DNA of 34,877 nucleotides from Candidatus Woesearchaeota archaeon (GCA_016930415.1 JAFGGS010000020.1:1-34877); one strand, 5' to 3'. Positions 6,454 to 14,893 are shown, counted from the first letter of the stretch. Made by a program: numbers and translations. Notes: generated from the sequence alone by a model not told the origin.

Positions 6454-7914
6454 ATGATGCGTAATGGGTGGAATAGGTTTTTCCTGCTTTTCTTGGTTGT
6501 GTCAATGCTTGCGTTGGTGCCGCTTGCGAGCGCGTTCACTTACACTGTCGAGCCGCTCACGAACAGGATTACCAAGTCTGACTCTGCGAGGTTTCGGGTC
6601 GTCGTGCAGAACACTCTCGAGGTCGAGGATCAGTTCACGATCAGTTCTAGGGATGTCAGTTGGATCCTTCAGAGCGAGCCTACCACTAAGACTGTTGGGC
6701 CTTTGGCTAGCGCTTCTTTCATCGTCGAGCTAATCCCTAAGTCTACGCTTATCGAGGAGAACGTCTACATCGTCCCTGTCAAGATCAAGTCTGAGAAGAC
6801 AGGCACGTATCAGGAGGAGGGCCAGAGGTTTGTCATCTTCCTTAGTTTCCTCCAGAACAGCAGCTACTCGCCTACCGTGACTCCTACTGTCTTCATGGAT
6901 AAGGTGGTTGATCCTAGGGAGCCTGTGTCTGTCAGGGTCAATCTCAGGAACAGGAACCAGCGCGAGCTAAAAGACTTGGAGGTCGTGCTCAAGGGCGGAC
7001 CTGAGCTTGATAAGAGTTACATGACTAACCTGCTTCCGTTGGAGGAGAAGGTTAATGACATCTTGTTCAGGGTGGATCCTTACACCTTGCCTGGCAAGAG
7101 GACTTTGTCGATCCAGATTATCTTTGATAACAAGACTGTGAGCGAGTCTTCTGCTGAGTATGAGATCCTTGGCTATTCTGACATGAAGGAGACTGCTTCC
7201 AAGACTTCCTCGTTCCTTAGGTATGAGAACACGTTTGACATCTTGAATGACGGCAACGAGCCTGGAGTCGCTGAGCACAGGTTCGAGATGAACTTTGTCG
7301 AGAGGCTCTTCACCAGGTTCAGTCCTGAGGCTTTGAAGGAGAAGGATTCGATTAACAAGGTCTATTACGTCATCAGGAAGGATTTGGGTCCTAAGGAGAT
7401 ATTCAGGATCATCACTGTGACTGATTACAGGCTTCTTGCGGCTATCATCGCCTTGATTATTCTCTCTTTCGTGCTTTACTTTGTTTTCAGGACACCTATA
7501 ATCCTCTATAAGAGCGCTGAGCCTGAGGGCAAGAGGACTCACGAGGGCTTAAGCGACATCAAGGTCAGGATCTACTTGAAGAACAGGTCTGCTAAGTCAG
7601 TGTCTAATATCAGGCTCACTGACACAGTCCCTCCGATTGCAGAGCTTAAGAAGAGCACGCACGTCGGCTCGATGGATCCCATCCACTTCAGCAAGGGCAG
7701 GAAGGGAACGATCGCTAGGTGGGAGTTCGCTTCCCTTGAGCCTTTCGAGGAGCGCGTGATCGCTTACAGGATAGAGTCTAAGCTCAAGCTCTTCGGCGGC
7801 ATCAAGCTTCCGAGCGCTAAGGCCAGGTTTGAGGAGAAGAAGGGCCGTGAGCGAGTCTCTTACTCGAACCAGGTCAACATGACTTACAAGTTCGAGGAGC
7901 CTAAAGAGAAGTAG
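6454..7914 (+). CDS. Membrane-anchored surface protein with DUF11-like cytoplasmic or C-terminal domain
   Basis: I start at the double ATG 6454/6457 (486 residues) because it is preceded by GGTGGAGG at proper spacing and opens a normal signal peptide (RFFLLFLVVSMLALVPLASA); an in-frame ATG at 6370 would bury it. After the signal come several beta-sandwich segments about 30-320 (PREPVSVRVNLRNRNQ and similar, typical of NEW1/Ig-like archaeal surface domains), one transmembrane helix (LLAAIIALIILSFVLYFVF) at about residues 330-350, and a C-terminal DUF11-like segment (VKIYL-type strand, LTDTVPPIAEL). Domains on both sides of one membrane helix are unusual. TATA box TTTTTAAAG near 6379-6387. Function unknown. 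Confidence 0.75.
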   Translation: MMRNGWNRFFLLFLVVSMLALVPLASAFTYTVEPLTNRITKSDSARFRVVVQNTLEVEDQFTISSRDVSWILQSEPTTKTVGPLASASFIVELIPKSTLIEENVYIVPVKIKSEKTGTYQEEGQRFVIFLSFLQNSSYSPTVTPTVFMDKVVDPREPVSVRVNLRNRNQRELKDLEVVLKGGPELDKSYMTNLLPLEEKVNDILFRVDPYTLPGKRTLSIQIIFDNKTVSESSAEYEILGYSDMKETASKTSSFLRYENTFDILNDGNEPGVAEHRFEMNFVERLFTRFSPEALKEKDSINKVYYVIRKDLGPKEIFRIITVTDYRLLAAIIALIILSFVLYFVFRTPIILYKSAEPEGKRTHEGLSDIKVRIYLKNRSAKSVSNIRLTDTVPPIAELKKSTHVGSMDPIHFSKGRKGTIARWEFASLEPFEERVIAYRIESKLKLFGGIKLPSAKARFEEKKGRERVSYSNQVNMTYKFEEPKEK

Positions 7915-8024
7915 CAGCGGAAATTTTTTGGTTTTTTCTTGTTTTTCATGTTCTTTCCAGCAGATGTTATTAGCCCAAAAGTTTTATAAATAACTCTCTT
8001 CTTCGATGGTATCGTCGGCTTTTT

Positions 8025-8151
8025 CCCCGCCTAGCTCAACGGCAGAGCGTTCGGCTGTAGACGCCGCCTGACATTAACCAGAAGAACTGGTATGCGTGAT
8101 GGTCGGCCAGCTGAACCCGAAAGGTTCCTGGTTCAAATCCGGGGGCGGGGA
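8025..8151 (+). tRNA. tRNA-Tyr(GTA) with a 55-nt intron
   Basis: Acceptor CCCCGCC/GGCGGGG with A73 has the C1-G72 pair characteristic of archaeal tRNA-Tyr. The anticodon stem TTCGG (8050-8054) pairs with CCGAA (8117-8121); the loop is CTGTAG plus C after removal of 8061-8115 at position 37/38. The T arm is CCTGG-TTCAAAT-CCGGG. The intron has internal helices (for example ACCAG/CTGGT). A decoy CTGAA just before the true 3' stem could be misread as the stem and would give a false long variable arm. TATA box TTTATAAATA at 7984-7993. Confidence 0.9.
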
Positions 8152-8210
8152 TGCTTATTTTTCTTCTATTTTCAATAAGTGACCACTCTAGAATGGATTC
8201 ATATCAGAAA

Positions 8211-8220
8211 GGTTTATAAA
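8211..8220 (+). promoter_or_regulatory. TATA box deciding the GHKL gene start
   Basis: GGTTTATAAA is centred 26 nt before ATG 8242, predicting a leaderless transcript. The frame is open from 8179, but that ATG lies upstream of this promoter. Confidence 0.6.
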
Positions 8221-8241
8221 AAAGACTGCGATTCCTCCAGC

Positions 8242-10206
8242 ATGCCAAAATTAAGCATCAGGAAGACTGCAGGACAGGATCTTCTGACCACAGTAAGAGA
8301 CTTGGCGACTGGTGATTTTATCCACTCGATCATCGAGTTGGTGGCTAATTCTTATGATGCAGACGCGACAGAAGTCCGCATAGACTATGATCCCCAGGCA
8401 GGCACCCTGCGGATAAAGGACGATGGAGAAGGGATGGATAAGAAGGGCTTAGAATCGTTCTTCAGGTCAGGCGACAGCGAGAAGAAAGCCCGGCCATTGA
8501 CACCCAGAGGAAGGCCTAAGCTGGGGAATTTCGGCATAGCCACTGTCCTCATAAGCCACCTTGGCAGCCAGTATGACCTGACAACCCAGCAAGCAAACAG
8601 TCAGATAACCCTAAGCGAGACCTTCAAGGACCATCTGAAGCTTGAGGATGTGGTGGATTGCGAGACGAGGACTGTCAGGAGGAAGGACCACGGAACAGAG
8701 ATCAGGATAAGCGATCTTAAATTCACAGAGGAGGACATAAGCATACCATCTCTCAGGAGAAGGATCCAATGGAATCTGCCGGTCCAGATGCCTGACTTCG
8801 ACGTATATGTCAATGGCAAGAAGGTCGAGGCGAAGAGTATCGAGAAGGCAGTCACGTTCAGGTTTGAATATGCTGGGCTTGGAGGCCCCTCGGAAGGGGA
8901 CATTCATCTCTGCACAAGGCCCCAGCGTGAACGCGGGATACACTTATACGTCGATGGTAGGCGTGTCGGGGACCCTCAGGAGATACTTATGGCGGCGAAT
9001 AAGAGCGTGGCGCTCACCGGCAAGGTAGTCGGGATTATCCAGGCGAATGGGTTCAAAGAGCATATGACTTTCGACAGGACCAAGATCAAGGATGGCAAGC
9101 CCTACAGGGAGTTCGTCGCGAAGCTGGGAGCCACTCTGGCCAAGGTCAGGCAGTATCAGGAACAGCTTGAGAAGTCAGCAGATCAGAGGCGCCATGAAGA
9201 GACCTTGGAGGATGCTGCAGAGGTGGTTGAGAGGCTTTTCAAGTCAAAGGGAGTGGCTGAACTAGGTAGGGGAGTGAGCTTGGTACTTTCATGGGATCTT
9301 GAGCCTGGCGAGATAGGGACTATCGATAGGGGTGAGAAGTACGTCGAGATAAATAGGGGACATCCTCTGCTTGCGCTTCCCCCGGGCACGAAGAGGCCTG
9401 TTCTCGAGCAGGCGATTCAGTCGGCAGTCGTCGATCTCATCGCAGGGGAGAGGGTTAAGGAGGCCAAGAGGTCAGAGCAGCTCGATCTGTATAGGTCTAC
9501 TGCTCAGGAGATATGGAGGCAGCTCAGGCCAGCAGACGCCTTGAGAGCGTCTCGAAGCAGCATCCAGAACGACAGGGTCTATAATAGGCGTGAAGTGATG
9601 CAAAGGCTGGACCTGACCCTGACAGAATATGAACACCTGGTAGGAACTGGCGCTATCAAGTCGGGTGATTCGAAAGGAGTTAACGGCTACTCGCTGCGCA
9701 GGTTCTTGGAGGTATCAGCAGGCATGACTGCAGTTTACGACCTTCTCTTGGATCAGTTCGACAACGCAGCTGTCAAGAGAGAGGTAGTGTATAACGTGCT
9801 TTCCGACATAAAGAGCATGGCTAATCCATTGATACTGGACCTAGGAAGCCCGGGAGACCCTTGTTTCTTCGTGGATGACACTTGCACGTCTGTACTCTTG
9901 GACTGCATCAACACAATCAGCAGGGGGATTGGGTCACATTCCAAGGCAGTTGAATCGTTCAGTGAGATCATAGGGGGCGCATACACTGTGAACCGCCTCA
10001 ATGAGATGCTTGAGGGAGTCGGAAAAATAGGCATCAACGCAGCCCTTGCGTATGCGAAGAAGGTAGGCACAAGGGGTTTAGAAGCTTCCAGCAATGGCAC
10101 CAGGATGATCCAGCTGGTTCCCTTCATAAAAGTCTTGAGATCCAAGAGAAAGGCTGATTACAGGGCAGAAGAGGCTGCCAAATCCGAGAGATATGCAACA
10201 ATCTAG
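8242..10206 (+). CDS. GHKL-fold ATPase protein (MutL/Hsp90/MORC-like), unknown role
   Basis: 654 residues. The N-terminal GHKL ATPase has the N box IIELVANSYDAD (E32, N36), the G1 box IKDDGEGMD (60-66) and the G2 box GNFGIATV (95-102), all intact. An S5-like transducer region follows to about residue 280 (DVYVNGKKV, GIHLYVDGRRV). A charged helical segment and a possible HTH (NRREVMQRLDLTLTEYEHL, about 450) come next, then a poorly characterised C-terminus. It is not MutL, which keeps different C-terminal motifs, nor a histidine kinase since no H box is seen. Stand-alone GHKL proteins of this build occur in bacterial and archaeal defence or DNA-handling contexts, which is only a suggestion. 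It ends tail-to-tail with the METTL5-like gene, sharing CTAG. Confidence 0.8.
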   Translation: MPKLSIRKTAGQDLLTTVRDLATGDFIHSIIELVANSYDADATEVRIDYDPQAGTLRIKDDGEGMDKKGLESFFRSGDSEKKARPLTPRGRPKLGNFGIATVLISHLGSQYDLTTQQANSQITLSETFKDHLKLEDVVDCETRTVRRKDHGTEIRISDLKFTEEDISIPSLRRRIQWNLPVQMPDFDVYVNGKKVEAKSIEKAVTFRFEYAGLGGPSEGDIHLCTRPQRERGIHLYVDGRRVGDPQEILMAANKSVALTGKVVGIIQANGFKEHMTFDRTKIKDGKPYREFVAKLGATLAKVRQYQEQLEKSADQRRHEETLEDAAEVVERLFKSKGVAELGRGVSLVLSWDLEPGEIGTIDRGEKYVEINRGHPLLALPPGTKRPVLEQAIQSAVVDLIAGERVKEAKRSEQLDLYRSTAQEIWRQLRPADALRASRSSIQNDRVYNRREVMQRLDLTLTEYEHLVGTGAIKSGDSKGVNGYSLRRFLEVSAGMTAVYDLLLDQFDNAAVKREVVYNVLSDIKSMANPLILDLGSPGDPCFFVDDTCTSVLLDCINTISRGIGSHSKAVESFSEIIGGAYTVNRLNEMLEGVGKIGINAALAYAKKVGTRGLEASSNGTRMIQLVPFIKVLRSKRKADYRAEEAAKSERYATI

Positions 10207-10835
10207 TCTTCAAGCGCTCCTTTCTTCTCCAGTCGCCAGCCGCCTACTTTTATCCGCTCGATCCTCTTGGTGTGGTGTGCCATCGTGTTCTTTAGTGGCC
10301 AGTCGAATTCCCAGTAGTCGGTCGTCTCGTAGCCGTTGCTTGCGGCGTATGAGTTTATGTATTCTTTCGTGCTTGCTTTGTGGAAGGTGTATATCACGTC
10401 TGCTGCTTGCATGGCTTTCTCTAGGAACATGGTGTCTGCTTTGGTGTTTTGCGCGCCGAATGGCGGGTTCATGATGACTATGTCAACGTCTTCGTCGAAT
10501 TCTATCACGTCTCCTGCTTGGAAGTCTGCGTCAAACCTGACGCTGTTCTCCTGCTCTATCAGGGCTTTGTTTTCCCGTGCGACTTTCAGGGCGTCTGGGT
10601 CTATGTCTTCGAATATCACGCGTTTTGCGCCTAGCAGGAGCGCTCCCATGCCTAGGATTCCTGTGCCTGCGCCTAGGTCTGCTATCACTTTGCCTTTTAT
10701 GTCTCCTTTCATGTAGGCGTTCCAGAGTATCTCTGCCGCGATCTCTGAGTCTGTTGGGTATTGTTCCAGGTTCGTCTTCGGGTGTTCGAACACTCTCAGC
10801 CTTGAGAGTTCTATTGCAAGCGCTTTTTTTGTCAT
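10203..10835 (-). CDS. METTL5-like rRNA N6-adenine methyltransferase
   Basis: 210 residues, class I SAM-dependent methyltransferase: QYPTD (25-29), motif I DLGAGTG (53-59), acidic FEDID (75-79) for the SAM ribose and catalytic NPPFG (123-127). The N-terminal LEQYPTDSEIAAEIL is typical of the METTL5 family, which methylates an adenine in small-subunit rRNA helix 44 in eukaryotes, with Trm112 as partner; archaeal homologues are widespread. The start has a TATA box (10858-10867) centred 28 nt upstream, so it is probably leaderless. The 3' end converges on the GHKL gene with a 4-nt overlap. Confidence 0.88.
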   Translation of the reverse strand: MTKKALAIELSRLRVFEHPKTNLEQYPTDSEIAAEILWNAYMKGDIKGKVIADLGAGTGILGMGALLLGAKRVIFEDIDPDALKVARENKALIEQENSVRFDADFQAGDVIEFDEDVDIVIMNPPFGAQNTKADTMFLEKAMQAADVIYTFHKASTKEYINSYAASNGYETTDYWEFDWPLKNTMAHHTKRIERIKVGGWRLEKKGALED

Positions 10836-10857
10836 AGGATGGTTGTGAACTCCTCGT

Positions 10858-10867
10858 GATTTAAAGG
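10858..10867 (-). promoter_or_regulatory. TATA box of the METTL5-like gene
   Basis: Minus-strand CCTTTAAATC is centred 28 nt before ATG 10835. A second, plus-strand box ACTATTTAAAG at 10887-10897 serves the divergent HTH gene, so this 116-bp gap is a bidirectional promoter region. Confidence 0.5.
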
Positions 10868-10951
10868 TTTTGGTGCAACAGCAAACTATTTAAAGAGGCC
10901 GTTCTCTTCTTTTCTTAGGTTTTCGGGGGTTCGAGAGGGATTTTCAACTTT

Positions 10952-11464
10952 TTGGTGAGCAGGAGGAGCAGTGATTTGAAGGGCCTTGTCGAGAGCATCA
11001 GGCATGCTTTCAGGAAGGTTAAGGGCGAGCTTGAGGATCATCTGGGCGCTATCAACGAGAACAGTTCTGATATCCATGAGATCCATGAGACGGTTTCTGA
11101 GCTTGATCATAAGATCGATAAGTTGGCTGAGAGGCTTGATGAGCTTGAGCTTTGCGTTAATCCTAAGAAGTTCCGCTCTCTTAGTTCCAAGCTCACTCCT
11201 CGGGAGCAGGAGGTCTTCATGGCTTTGTACGTGGGCAAGAGCATGTCTTTGTCTCAGATCTCTAAGCGTTTGGGTTTCACGGCTGACATGGTGAATCTTT
11301 ATCTTTTCAATCTCACGAGCAAGGGTGTGCCTTTGCAGAAGGAGCTCTTGGATGACGTGCTGGTTTTTTCCATTGATCCTGAGTTCAAGGACTTGCAGGC
11401 CAGGAGAAATGTCTTGAACATCGATCCTAGGGTCTCTAAGCAGATGGTCGCGCAGGAGTTCTGA
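10952..11464 (+). CDS. Coiled-coil protein with LuxR-like helix-turn-helix
   Basis: Residues 10-65 form a coiled coil with regular hydrophobic heptads (INENSSDIHEIHETVSELDHKIDKLAERLDELE). Residues 78-125 contain LTPREQEVFMALYVGKSMSLSQISKRLGFTADMVNLYLFNL as a continuous HTH region of the LuxR/sigma-4 type. It is likely a dimeric DNA-binding regulator; target unknown. The start is uncertain: TTG 10952 (or GTG 10955) has GAGAGGGA upstream, while TTG 10976 has a better placed AGGAGG. TATA box at 10887-10897. Confidence 0.7.
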   Translation: MVSRRSSDLKGLVESIRHAFRKVKGELEDHLGAINENSSDIHEIHETVSELDHKIDKLAERLDELELCVNPKKFRSLSSKLTPREQEVFMALYVGKSMSLSQISKRLGFTADMVNLYLFNLTSKGVPLQKELLDDVLVFSIDPEFKDLQARRNVLNIDPRVSKQMVAQEF

Positions 11465-11505
11465 GGTATTTTCCAGATAAAAAAATTCCCTCAGTTAAAT
11501 TTAGG

Positions 11506-11692
11506 TTTTGCTTAAATTTTTTAGAATTACTCTAAAATATAGGCCACACAATATAATAAAAATATTATGTTTTGATTAAAAGTTTTAGTATTGTATAATA
11601 GATATATCGTATGAACTATGAATATAAATATTGATTTTTGATTAAAAGTTCTAGAAATCAAATAATATTAACTTTGCTTAAAACTTTTAGAG
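11506..11692. repeat. Four imperfect 21-bp dyad repeats in an AT-rich block beside xerA
   Basis: Copies begin at 11506, 11570, 11637 and 11672 and share TTTTG(A/C)TTAAAA(G/C)TTTTAGA, with a near-palindromic core TTAAAA-S-TTTTA. The 279-bp gap between two convergent genes (11465-11743) is otherwise featureless and strikingly AT-rich. Tandem dyads next to a Xer recombinase could be a recombination site, an origin-like iteron block or binding sites for an unknown protein. Spacing (64, 67 and 35 bp) is irregular, so this is not a CRISPR array. Confidence 0.6.
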
Positions 11693-11743
11693 ATGATTCT
11701 AAGATAAAGATACAGACAACAAAATACTTCGACGAGAAAACAG

Positions 11744-12574
11744 CTAGAGGTCGTCAAGAGGGCTCCTGATGCCCTTTATGCTCTCGCGCGAGACATGAGT
11801 GTATATCTGCGTCGTCTGCAGGTTCGAGTGACCCAAGAGCTCCTGGATGAATCTTATGCTAACGCCAGACTCCAGGAGGTGAGTAGCGAAAGAGTGCCTG
11901 AGCTTGTGAGGGGTGACTGGCTTGTTGATGCCTGCCCTCTTCGCAGCGCCTGAGACGATCTTCTGCACGTTCCTGACAGTCAAAGCAGCTCCTCCGCGGT
12001 TGCGGAACACCAAGCCCGAAGAGAGAGTCCCGGCTTCAAGATAAGCCTTAAGGTCAAGGAGCAGCTTCTGGGATATTACCGTCATCCTGTCCTTCTTGCC
12101 CTTTCCCTGACGCACGTTGCACACCCCCTCAGAGAAGTCGATGTCCTCTATCCTGACACCCAAGCACTCGCTGACCCTAAGGCCGGACGAGTAGAGGAAT
12201 TGGATCAGGAGCCTGCTCTTGTCATTCACGCAAGCGCTGATAAGGGATTTGACCTCGTCCTTGGAGAGGACTGTCGGATTCTTGCGCTGGATCTTAGGGG
12301 TCTTTATCCCCAAGAAGCCCTTTCCAAGCACCTGGTTGTAGGCGAACAAAAGGGATGAGCGTACCAAGGCCACAGAAGAGGCTGAGAGCTTCTTCTCAGA
12401 GATGAGATGGGCTAGGAACTGCTTCAGGTCATCCTCTGACATGCCTTCAGGCTCTTTTCTTATGTAATCAAGGAACTTGGCGTTATGAAACCTGTAAGCC
12501 TTGATAGTCTGCTCGCTAAACCCCCTGATCCTAAGTTCAGTTTCCAGCTTCTTTAAAAGATTAACTTGGTCCAA
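11744..12574 (-). CDS. xerA: Tyrosine recombinase XerA
   Basis: 276 residues: N-terminal SAM-like core-binding domain (1-95) and catalytic domain with R133 (SSGLRVSE), the conserved lysine in GKGKKDR (157-163), H223-x2-R226 (PHKLRHSFATHL), H249 (LGHSN) and nucleophile Y258. All catalytic residues are intact and the length is that of archaeal XerA, which resolves chromosome dimers at dif. IntI-type integron integrases have an extra insert that is missing here. The start is TTG at 12574, just after an in-frame stop; no strong ribosome site is visible. It follows the small membrane gene by 21 nt and may be the last gene of that transcript. Confidence 0.88.
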   Translation of the reverse strand: MDQVNLLKKLETELRIRGFSEQTIKAYRFHNAKFLDYIRKEPEGMSEDDLKQFLAHLISEKKLSASSVALVRSSLLFAYNQVLGKGFLGIKTPKIQRKNPTVLSKDEVKSLISACVNDKSRLLIQFLYSSGLRVSECLGVRIEDIDFSEGVCNVRQGKGKKDRMTVISQKLLLDLKAYLEAGTLSSGLVFRNRGGAALTVRNVQKIVSGAAKRAGINKPVTPHKLRHSFATHLLESGVSIRFIQELLGHSNLQTTQIYTHVSRESIKGIRSPLDDL

Positions 12575-12595
12575 CAGTCATCGCTCCAATGCCAC

Positions 12596-12832
12596 TTAGA
12601 AGAGGCCTCTTGTGTGGAACTTGTAGCGCCAAAGCTTGAACGCAGTAGCCCACAGGGTGAATCCCACAACTACCAAAAGTATGTTCCCGATGAGCTGCGG
12701 GATCTCAAAGCCCCAGTTTAGCACTCCGAACTGGCTTAAGAGATTGTAAGCCCCAAGCCCTATTGCGAGCACTCCAAAGAAAATTTCTTTGGCTATAGTT
12801 TCCTTGTCTCTTTTATTCATGTGATTCTGCAT
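12596..12832 (-). CDS. Small two-helix membrane protein
   Basis: 78 residues with two transmembrane helices (about 18-35 and 46-66) joined by a short loop, and basic ends, so both termini probably face the cytoplasm. The ATG is preceded by GAGGTGAAATA, a good ribosome site. The 173-bp gap before it has two TATA-like boxes (TTTAAATA near 12954 and TTAAAT near 12899), suggesting its own promoter. Family not recognised. It lies between xerA and the helical-protein cluster. Confidence 0.65.
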   Translation of the reverse strand: MQNHMNKRDKETIAKEIFFGVLAIGLGAYNLLSQFGVLNWGFEIPQLIGNILLVVVGFTLWATAFKLWRYKFHTRGLF

Positions 12833-13005
12833 TATTTCACCTCTTAAACCCCCCCAATCAGGGGATGATTCAGTTGTTTTTAGCTGTCTTAGATCATTTA
12901 AGCTTGATTTCTAAGCCGCGACTTCGCATAATATACATTACACGAACAATGATATTTAAACGTTTGCAATCAAACCCCCTTGCCTCAAGCAGCCCTCCCC
13001 AAACC

Positions 13006-14226
13006 CTATTGGCGGGCAGCACTCGCCTTCCGCGCCCGTTTTGCCGCGCGCCACTTGAACTGTTCAAGCTCAGCATAGACTTGGTTAGTTATGATTCTTA
13101 GATTGAACAGCTCCGTCCGGACCAGCCCCGCGAGTTGTCTTGAATTAAGGACGTCCCGAGTCATCACGTTTTCTGCAGTCCTATGCATCAACAAGAACCT
13201 GTTCCTAAGAGTATTGTCAGGCAGGAAGCCCATAGTATCGCGCTGAACCAGGACGTTCTTTATTGTATTACCCATCTGTATCGCTTCCTCTAAAGCCACT
13301 TGATCATCCTTAGAGAGCTGCTCAAGATATCCTACCGCTAGTCTGAATCTGTCAAGATGAGTCCTCAAGCCCGAGATCACACCAGGCACATCCTTGTTTG
13401 CAAGCGCCTTTAGAACGATCTCATCAGCATTTTGCTCCTGAAGCTCGGATTTCTCCCAGCGCTTCATGTCTTTCTTGGCCTTGTTTATGAAGTGCGACTG
13501 GGGCATAAGCCATCCCCAGAAACCCACCTTTGCCACTTGCGAGGTCCTAAACCTATTGTCCTCAGAGGTTTCCACATTGGCCAGTCTCATCTCATTCATG
13601 ATGATCCTGGCAAGCTCATCTCTTATGGTCACAAGCTCTTTTTTCTTCTCCTCTATGATTCTGGGGTCTATGGCAGGCTCTTTTTCTGATATCGGAGAAT
13701 TAAGCGCCGAGGCGAATCCATCCCTGATCTTGACAAATATGCCTGTAAGAGCCTTATTATCAAAGCTCAGGAGCTCTTTTTGCTTGAAGAGGATGTCGTT
13801 TGTCTTCCGGACAAACAAGTCATAATACCCGACAAATGACTTGAAGTCAGAGGCGGCATGTTTCCGGCAGTTGTCTATCAGCTTCTGCTTATCCTGTATC
13901 AGACCTTCATATTTCTTGATGGCAACAGGCTCTGATTCGTGCGACATCTCTTGGCGTAAGCGGAAAGCCTCTGAAGAGAACTTGTTATAATCGTTGAAAT
14001 ACGCGACTATGTCCTCCTTTAACCCTCTCAACTTCTTTAGCGCCCTCTTGGCGATCTTTGCGTCTGAGCGCATGAACTTGTAGACTCTCTTGACAATCCC
14101 CCTTATGGCTCCAGGCACTGCCCTAAGAGCAGAGGCATTCATGTTTATGCTATCATTCGCTCCAGCCTCACGATTAAGATGATCATCCCCGAAAAGCAGC
14201 CTCCATAACCAGCTTAATAGTCCCAT
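13006..14226 (-). CDS. Large helical protein with amphipathic N-terminus (cluster protein)
   Basis: 406 residues, almost wholly helical and highly charged. The N-terminus MGLLSWLWRLLFG is an aromatic amphipathic segment that may bind the membrane; no true transmembrane helix follows. A second aromatic patch, VGFWGWLMPQSHF, occurs near residue 232. Segments 50-130, 180-215 and 300-400 look like antiparallel coiled coils. The tail is Arg/Lys/Ala-rich. It lies 8 nt after the preceding gene with ribosome site GGTGAA, so they are one operon. I do not recognise the family; neighbours suggest a cytoplasmic, membrane-attached component of an envelope assembly. Confidence 0.65.
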   Translation of the reverse strand: MGLLSWLWRLLFGDDHLNREAGANDSINMNASALRAVPGAIRGIVKRVYKFMRSDAKIAKRALKKLRGLKEDIVAYFNDYNKFSSEAFRLRQEMSHESEPVAIKKYEGLIQDKQKLIDNCRKHAASDFKSFVGYYDLFVRKTNDILFKQKELLSFDNKALTGIFVKIRDGFASALNSPISEKEPAIDPRIIEEKKKELVTIRDELARIIMNEMRLANVETSEDNRFRTSQVAKVGFWGWLMPQSHFINKAKKDMKRWEKSELQEQNADEIVLKALANKDVPGVISGLRTHLDRFRLAVGYLEQLSKDDQVALEEAIQMGNTIKNVLVQRDTMGFLPDNTLRNRFLLMHRTAENVMTRDVLNSRQLAGLVRTELFNLRIITNQVYAELEQFKWRAAKRARKASAARQ

Positions 14227-14234
14227 TATTCATT

Positions 14235-14867
14235 TCACCGATATATGTTTTGCACCTGCACTTCAGAGGCATTCATCCTGTTTATCGTTTGTTCCTCGCC
14301 AACTTGCGCTCCACCGCCATGACTTCCTGCCTTGCTTAGCTCTTCTTCCTCGCTTAATTCCTTCTCGAGCTCTGATTGGCAGTCCTCGTACACCTTTGCT
14401 AGGCGGTCGTACACTATCTGGCTTAGGCGGCATAGGCCTGCTGCTTCTTGGTAGAACTGGTTTAGCTGGGCCATTATCAGCCTCAGGTCGTTGAGCTGGT
14501 TTTGCGAGAGGTGGATCTTGGATTGGCTTTGCTTGTGTATGGAGCGCATCAGGCGGTCTAGGTCTTCCAGGCGCTGGCTTGCAAGAAGCGTCCTGATCTC
14601 TTGCATCAGGGTCTTTGTCGAGGCCTCTGCCTTGTTCTTTTCATCTAGGCGTTTTAGGAGCAGCTTGTCTGCATCCTGCATTATCCTGATGAGTTTTTTT
14701 ATGCCTTCCGATCGGTTTATGGCCTCGTCAAGCTCGCTAGCGACCGAGACAAGGTTCTCCCGCTCCACCTGTATCAGGCCTAGTTCTTCGTCGATATAGT
14801 GAGACGTGAAGGCGAACTCTTCAGGCGGTTCCTGGTTCTCTTCCATAGGCTTTTGTCCAAACCACAT
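14235..14867 (-). CDS. Coiled-coil protein (cluster protein)
   Basis: 210 residues with long helices from about 28 to 185 and a Gly-rich spacer (SHGGGAQVGEE) before a short tail. No membrane helix, signal or enzymatic motif is seen. It starts 26 nt after the PadR gene and is followed 8 nt later by the 406-residue gene. The codon usage differs from that of its neighbour: T-rich here (TCT, GTC, CTT) and more A/C-rich in the 406-residue gene. Function unknown. Confidence 0.6.
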   Translation of the reverse strand: MWFGQKPMEENQEPPEEFAFTSHYIDEELGLIQVERENLVSVASELDEAINRSEGIKKLIRIMQDADKLLLKRLDEKNKAEASTKTLMQEIRTLLASQRLEDLDRLMRSIHKQSQSKIHLSQNQLNDLRLIMAQLNQFYQEAAGLCRLSQIVYDRLAKVYEDCQSELEKELSEEEELSKAGSHGGGAQVGEEQTINRMNASEVQVQNIYR

Positions 14868-14893
14868 TTTCTAAAACCTTTAAGCAAAAATTA

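Noticed and set aside
8100-8135. Long variable arm in tRNA-Tyr using CTGAA as 3' anticodon stem
   Set aside because: Using CCGAA (8117-8121) gives five Watson-Crick pairs and a normal 5-nt variable loop; CTGAA belongs to the intron.
11506-11692. CRISPR array
   Set aside because: Only four diverged AT-rich repeats with spacing 64, 67 and 35 bp; no cas genes and no conserved spacer length.
11744-12574. XerA as the integrase of the cassette-like array
   Set aside because: It lacks the IntI-specific insert, is 21 kb away and fits the housekeeping XerA length and motifs.
14491-14799. Ser/Arg-rich frames antisense to cluster genes
   Set aside because: Shadow frames created by the codon bias of the real coiled-coil genes on the other strand.
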